In this document: one piece after another, positions 60,949-64,000 of the stretch
How positions within the stretch are numbered: the first letter of the stretch is position 1
Layout: each line of letters opens with the position of its first letter
Source of the DNA: Enterococcus mundtii
GTDB lineage: Bacteria > Bacillota > Bacilli > Lactobacillales > Enterococcaceae
DNA length: 64,000 nt
Assembly (NCBI RefSeq): GCF_002813755.1
Contig: NZ_CP018062.1
Coordinates: forward strand, 83,077 to 147,076
Reading direction: 5' to 3'
The notes under the pieces: generated by a model
The model's input: only the letters and a program-made list of their open reading frames with translations
Told to the model about the DNA's origin: nothing
The model's database searches: none
Translations under genes and position numbers: made by a program

Positions 60949-61292
60949 TCATTACGCATGCTGTCTTTTTAATTCTGTATACAGTTTGACTTGTAACGTC
61001 ATGATCTTTCACAGTATTTCCATTATATATTTTTCTGGTTTGGATGAAAGGAACTATTTACTAGCAAAAATGCGACTGATGTAAGATTAAAAGCACAAAA
61101 TTATTGTTAAAGGATTTAAATGAAAACTAGTAATACTTATTAAGGAAAGTCAATTGGTCTTGTACTAAATGACTTTCTTTCTTTTTGTACAATTATGATA
61201 TTAAAACAACTTTTTATGAAATTAATTTCTATTTTCCTAGTATTGGTATTACTATGTATTTGAGTAAATTTTTAGTTACAAAGGAGTTAAAT
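60949..61292. other. Intergenic region with terminator-like stem
   Basis: About 340 bases with no supported ORF. GAAAGTCA ... TGACTTTC (61144-61178) followed by TTTCTTTTTG may terminate transcription from the left. Confidence 0.45.
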
Positions 61293-61636
61293 AATGACTT
61301 TAGGTAGCACGTTAAAATATCTTAGGGAAAGAGTTGGGATATCTCAGATCGTATTAGCAAATAAATTACACATAAGTCGTCAATCTATATCAAGTTGGGA
61401 AAATGATCGAGCATGTCCCCTCTATGGATAACTTAATTTTGTTATCAGAAATCTATAGTGTTTCTGTCGATGACTTGTTGAAAAAGAATCAAGAATTAAG
61501 AGGGCAATGGCCAGTGAATACAAAAGAAGTTATGAGATTTAAACAAGAAATCCATCAAATTTATAAAGAATTGGAAAAGTTGAATAATGATTTCAACTGT
61601 ATGAAAAAGAAAGTGGATACTAATTTTGTACCATAA
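61293..61636 (+). pseudogene. XRE-family HTH regulator, frameshifted
   Basis: ATG 61293 with AAAGGAG opens a typical XRE helix-turn-helix (GSTLKYLRERVGISQIVLAN and HISRQSISSWENDRACP). It then runs into a stop because of one extra C in the CCCC at ~61417. The other frame continues SMDNLILLSEIYSVSVDDLL to 61636 with a coiled-coil tail. Removing one C restores a ~114-aa protein. Indel, assembly error or decay. Confidence 0.75.
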
Positions 61637-61735
61637 TAATATCTTTAAATTATTTTAAACACGGTTTGCTTTAATCATTTTAAAGTTTGTTTTATAAACG
61701 TATATATAAGGTATATATAAGAAAGAAGAGATTAT

Positions 61736-61921
61736 TTGAATAAAATGAAAGAAAAGAAAAGCTTTTATTGGTTTATTAGTATCATTATTTTAATGTTGTA
61801 CGTCCTTTTTGCACTCACTAAACTAAATATCTTTTTAATACTCTTTTTTTTAGCATGGGGTGGTTTCACTATTTACGGTTTTTGGTTACTTGTACATGAA
61901 ATTAATAAGAAATCCGACTAG
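61736..61921 (+). CDS. Small membrane protein, 61 aa
   Basis: Two hydrophobic helices (FYWFISIIILMLYVLFAL and IFLILFFLAWGGFTIYGFWL). TTG 61736 with GAAAGAAGAG upstream, or ATG 61745. Often such proteins follow XRE regulators in small stress modules. Shares a terminator with the convergent secreted protein. Confidence 0.5.
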   Translation: MNKMKEKKSFYWFISIIILMLYVLFALTKLNIFLILFFLAWGGFTIYGFWLLVHEINKKSD

Positions 61922-61947
61922 TTTTTTGACTAATCGGATTTCTTATT
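61904..61947. terminator. Bidirectional terminator
   Basis: AATAAGAAATCCGACTA / TAATCGGATTTCTTATT nearly perfect stem around TTTTTTG, between convergent genes. Confidence 0.75.
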
Positions 61948-62440
61948 AAAATATTAGAGTCATAATAGCTGCTGTTACAATGTTAGCAACACTTTTACTC
62001 ATACCAACTTTTCTACATGCGTTGTATACTGCATCTTGAATTGTACCAGTTGCATTTTCTATGAAACTTAATAAAGTTTCTAATCCTGTGTGTGCAGCAA
62101 TATATCTTTTAACTGAAGTTGGTAACTTGTTGTAGCCTTTTCTAATAGCTTTTACAGCCCAAGTAAATTTACCTCTTTCTTGGTGCTGTTCCTTGCTATT
62201 TAGAATAATACCATTTTCAAGATAGACAGGATTATTTAAGTTATCGTGATAGATAGCAATCTCTTCAGCTGAAAATCCCAGTTTTTGTAGTTCGTTATCA
62301 CTTAATCCTTTAAAGTGATCTTTTTCTGAAGCAACGCTTTTGATTTCGTCAGCTTGTACAAGAGTAGTTCCTACAGGAACTGTAGCAGATAATAAAGATA
62401 AAGTTGCTAAACCAATAGTAATAAATTTGATATGTTTCAT
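61946..62440 (-). CDS. Secreted bacteriocin-like or conserved hypothetical protein, 164 aa
   Basis: Signal peptide MKHIKFITIGLATLSLLSAT... with cleavage near VQA-DE (~residue 31). A polar segment (KDHFKGLSDNELQKLGFSAE, IYHDNLNNPVYLENGIILNS) is followed by a basic amphipathic C-terminal ~75 residues (GKFTWAVKAIRKGYNKLPTS-VKRYIAAHTG) ending in a hydrophobic TAAIMTLIF. The long pro-like region and cationic, helix-rich C-terminus resemble class II or circular bacteriocin-type proteins. I recall similar unnamed streptococcal and enterococcal proteins. AGGAGTG precedes the ATG. No transporter is adjacent. Confidence 0.6.
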   Translation of the reverse strand: MKHIKFITIGLATLSLLSATVPVGTTLVQADEIKSVASEKDHFKGLSDNELQKLGFSAEEIAIYHDNLNNPVYLENGIILNSKEQHQERGKFTWAVKAIRKGYNKLPTSVKRYIAAHTGLETLLSFIENATGTIQDAVYNACRKVGMSKSVANIVTAAIMTLIF

Positions 62441-62637
62441 TAAAACTTCACTCCTAAGACTTAATAAGAATACAAAATTATATTATCGAGAAGGTAGGGT
62501 AAGAGAAAGAAGTTTTATCTTTACGTCGCTTTACAATGAACCTATTTATTTTGTGTTTATGTAGATTTTTTAAAATAGTTGGGATTCTAGAAGAGAATTA
62601 CCAGAAGCTTTTATTTATAACTTATAGGGAGGAAAAT

Positions 62638-63445
62638 ATGTCTGATTACTTAAAGGTTAATTCTAGTAAACTACAACACCACACTAATAATCCAATGGTT
62701 TGAGAAGTATATAGAACAAGCCAAATTTATTATCGCTGAATCACCGATTTGTGAAGACGAGCTACACCCAATTTTTAGCTTTGTAAAGGCAAATTACAGA
62801 TTATTATAACAATAAAGGCAGCAATGAATTCTTATTCGAACCCATATCCTGATATTGGCAATATGTTTGAAAATTTTTTGAAGGAAAAGGTTCAAAACAG
62901 TCAATTGAAAAGATTAGTAAAATACTATTGAAAAAAACTAGTAGAGAAAATACTTTATCTTATAAAAAGGAAGGTTATAAAGTAATTGACTATGATCTAT
63001 CTATAGATTTAGCAAATAATCCTATTGTTCTTAATCCATGGATGGCTCCAACGTGTTGTTAACGCTATTACAAGTATTGCCACAAAAGATAACGAATTTG
63101 ATAGAAAAAAAGGGGGAAAAAAATATAATAAATAAAATTTTATTATCCTACAGGTATTTCTATTTGTCATGGGGGGCATCATTCCCAATATTCTGCGAAG
63201 ATAAAAGGGAAAGGAATAACTAGTATTCAAGAAGTCATTAATATAGAAAAATATTATGATTATGTAAAGTTCAACGGAGAATATTTTGAATACAGATTCC
63301 AATAAATTTAAAAAATTTCTTTTTACCACATAGAGAGTATATTTACTACTGAAGATGAATTTTATGCAGGAATACTATTTGAGATCGGAAGACTTTTAAA
63401 AAAATCGTATCGATATCTTTCCAAAGGATATACAAAAAAGTAATT
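62638..63445 (+). pseudogene. Heavily decayed conserved gene
   Basis: GGGAGGAAAAT and ATG 62638 open MSDYLKVNSSKLQHHTNN. The rest is split over three frames with many stops: WFEKYIEQAKFIIAESPICE, SYKKEGYKVIDYDLSIDLAN, NPIVLNPW, TGISICHGGHHSQYSAKIKG and KYYDYVKFNGEYFEYRF. It would be ~270 aa if intact. The NPIVLNPW and GGHHS motifs recall a hypothetical family found on plasmids, but I cannot name it with confidence. No intact ORF remains. Confidence 0.55.
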
Positions 63446-63722
63446 CATTATGCTGAGGATGATTAGTTAAAATTAGTAAATTTTTGTTCCTTTTTTATTA
63501 TTTCATTTCTAAAACTCTTTCGATAGCCCGTTTAAATTGGGTTCAGTAAGATTACTGATTTTTAGTCCAACAGGGTATTACCCCCAATTGTCATTAAGTT
63601 AAGGGCCAAAAAAAGTAAATAATAGTCTCAAGTATATTGCTTTTTTTCTTATTAACTTGCCTAATTTTATATTTTGAGCAACACAATAAAACGTCCTATA
63701 CGGTATAGTCCGATTTATAATA
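63446..63722. other. Intergenic, no gene seen
   Basis: About 280 bases of AT-rich sequence between the decayed gene and the transposase. It presumably holds the terminal repeat of the IS element, which I could not identify without the other end. Confidence 0.3.
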
Positions 63723-64000
63723 TTAGGCAATACGATATAAAAAACCAACAAATTTCTTTTTTGTTATATTTCTCTGGTCACTCCGATTCTGTCGTATGGG
63801 TAGGAGATATCTTCTTATCAAAATTTCTACATTGACGGTTTGATCAAGAAAAAATCTTTTACAAATGCCTATAGCTTGTGTGAAATTAAGCTGATAGAAC
63901 TGCTTTAAAGGAGCTGATAACGCCACTACCTGAGCAATTTCCATTGAAAAGTTGTATATAATGAGACGAGCGTAAATTTCTTGAATAATAAACTCTAGTT
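63723..64000 (-). CDS. IS4-family transposase, C-terminal part, cut by window edge
   Basis: The frame is open to base 64000 on the minus strand: LEFIIQEIYARLIIYNFSME, IAQVVAL, then FYQLNFTQAIGICKRFF, and IRRYLLPIRQNRSDQRN with FVGFLYRIA at the end. The QEIYARL.LYNF and VNFT.AI.ICR.F patterns are typical of the C-terminal end of IS4-type DDE transposases, with the catalytic Glu region just outside the visible part. It marks an IS boundary at the right end of the window. Confidence 0.7.
   Translation of the reverse strand, partial: LEFIIQEIYARLIIYNFSMEIAQVVALSAPLKQFYQLNFTQAIGICKRFFLDQTVNVEILIRRYLLPIRQNRSDQRNITKKKFVGFLYRIA

Noticed and set aside
63009..63329. 106-codon minus-strand ORF near the right end
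   Set aside because: It is antisense to the decayed gene, whose plus-strand fragments (NPIVLNPW, GGHHSQYSAK) give a better explanation.

Overview
The window is low-GC Firmicute DNA and reads as a large conjugative plasmid of Enterococcus (family recognition, inference). The signs are an Inc18-type replication initiator with its antisense RNA and attenuator, a ParA/ParB pair between arrays of TAGTAATATAATAGTAA-type repeats, several type I and type II toxin-antitoxin modules, WxL and LPxTG surface proteins, and a complete Gram-positive type IV secretion and relaxase region. No rRNA, tRNA or CRISPR was seen. An IS4-type transposase runs off the right edge.

Layout. 0-5 kb: the 3' end of a WxL surface protein, a TspO homologue, and an agr/fsr-type histidine kinase with a LytTR response regulator. 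5.2-17 kb (maintenance): an Fst-type toxin locus, a XerS-like recombinase beside two strong palindromes, an SRAP-family protein, parAB with centromere-like arrays, small HTH proteins, the Inc18 Rep gene with control region, a dead IS200/IS605 element, a PemI/RelE-type pair, a tandemly duplicated holin-like toxin module, and an RRNPP-type regulator divergent from a 20-codon ORF. 17-21 kb: small accessory genes, structured non-coding DNA and a fourth holin-like module.

21-50 kb (transfer): a 9-codon ORF and terminator precede a long co-directional run. It encodes an LPxTG adhesin, a sortase, a lipoprotein, a VirB2-like pilin, a coiled-coil membrane protein, a VirD4 coupling protein, VirB6-, VirB3- and VirB4-like proteins (VirB4 seemingly split in two), a two-domain cell-wall hydrolase, a VirB8-like protein, a PcfJ-like protein, a candidate oriT, relaxosome accessory proteins, a MobP-type relaxase, an ArdC/metallopeptidase protein, a Toprim protein and a type III topoisomerase. 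Many genes overlap by 1-4 nt. Several intrinsic-terminator-like hairpins lie inside the run, each followed soon by a ribosome binding site, so antitermination is a plausible control.

50-57 kb: AbiEi/AbiEii with an operator-like inverted repeat, SSB, then a separate cluster. On the minus strand this holds a 14-codon ORF, a 168-aa protein, a radical SAM enzyme and a small membrane protein. On the plus strand it holds an Rgg-like regulator and an ABC transporter broken by a one-base frameshift. I read it as an undescribed radical-SAM peptide (RiPP) system, probably with impaired export in this copy.

57-64 kb: a second Fst-type locus in inverted orientation, small accessory genes with two related structured leaders, an ADP-ribosyltransferase-like protein, a secreted bacteriocin-like protein and decayed genes. 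Three or four frameshifts in homopolymers occur between 56.8 and 61.4 kb, so either this part is decaying or the assembly has indel errors there.
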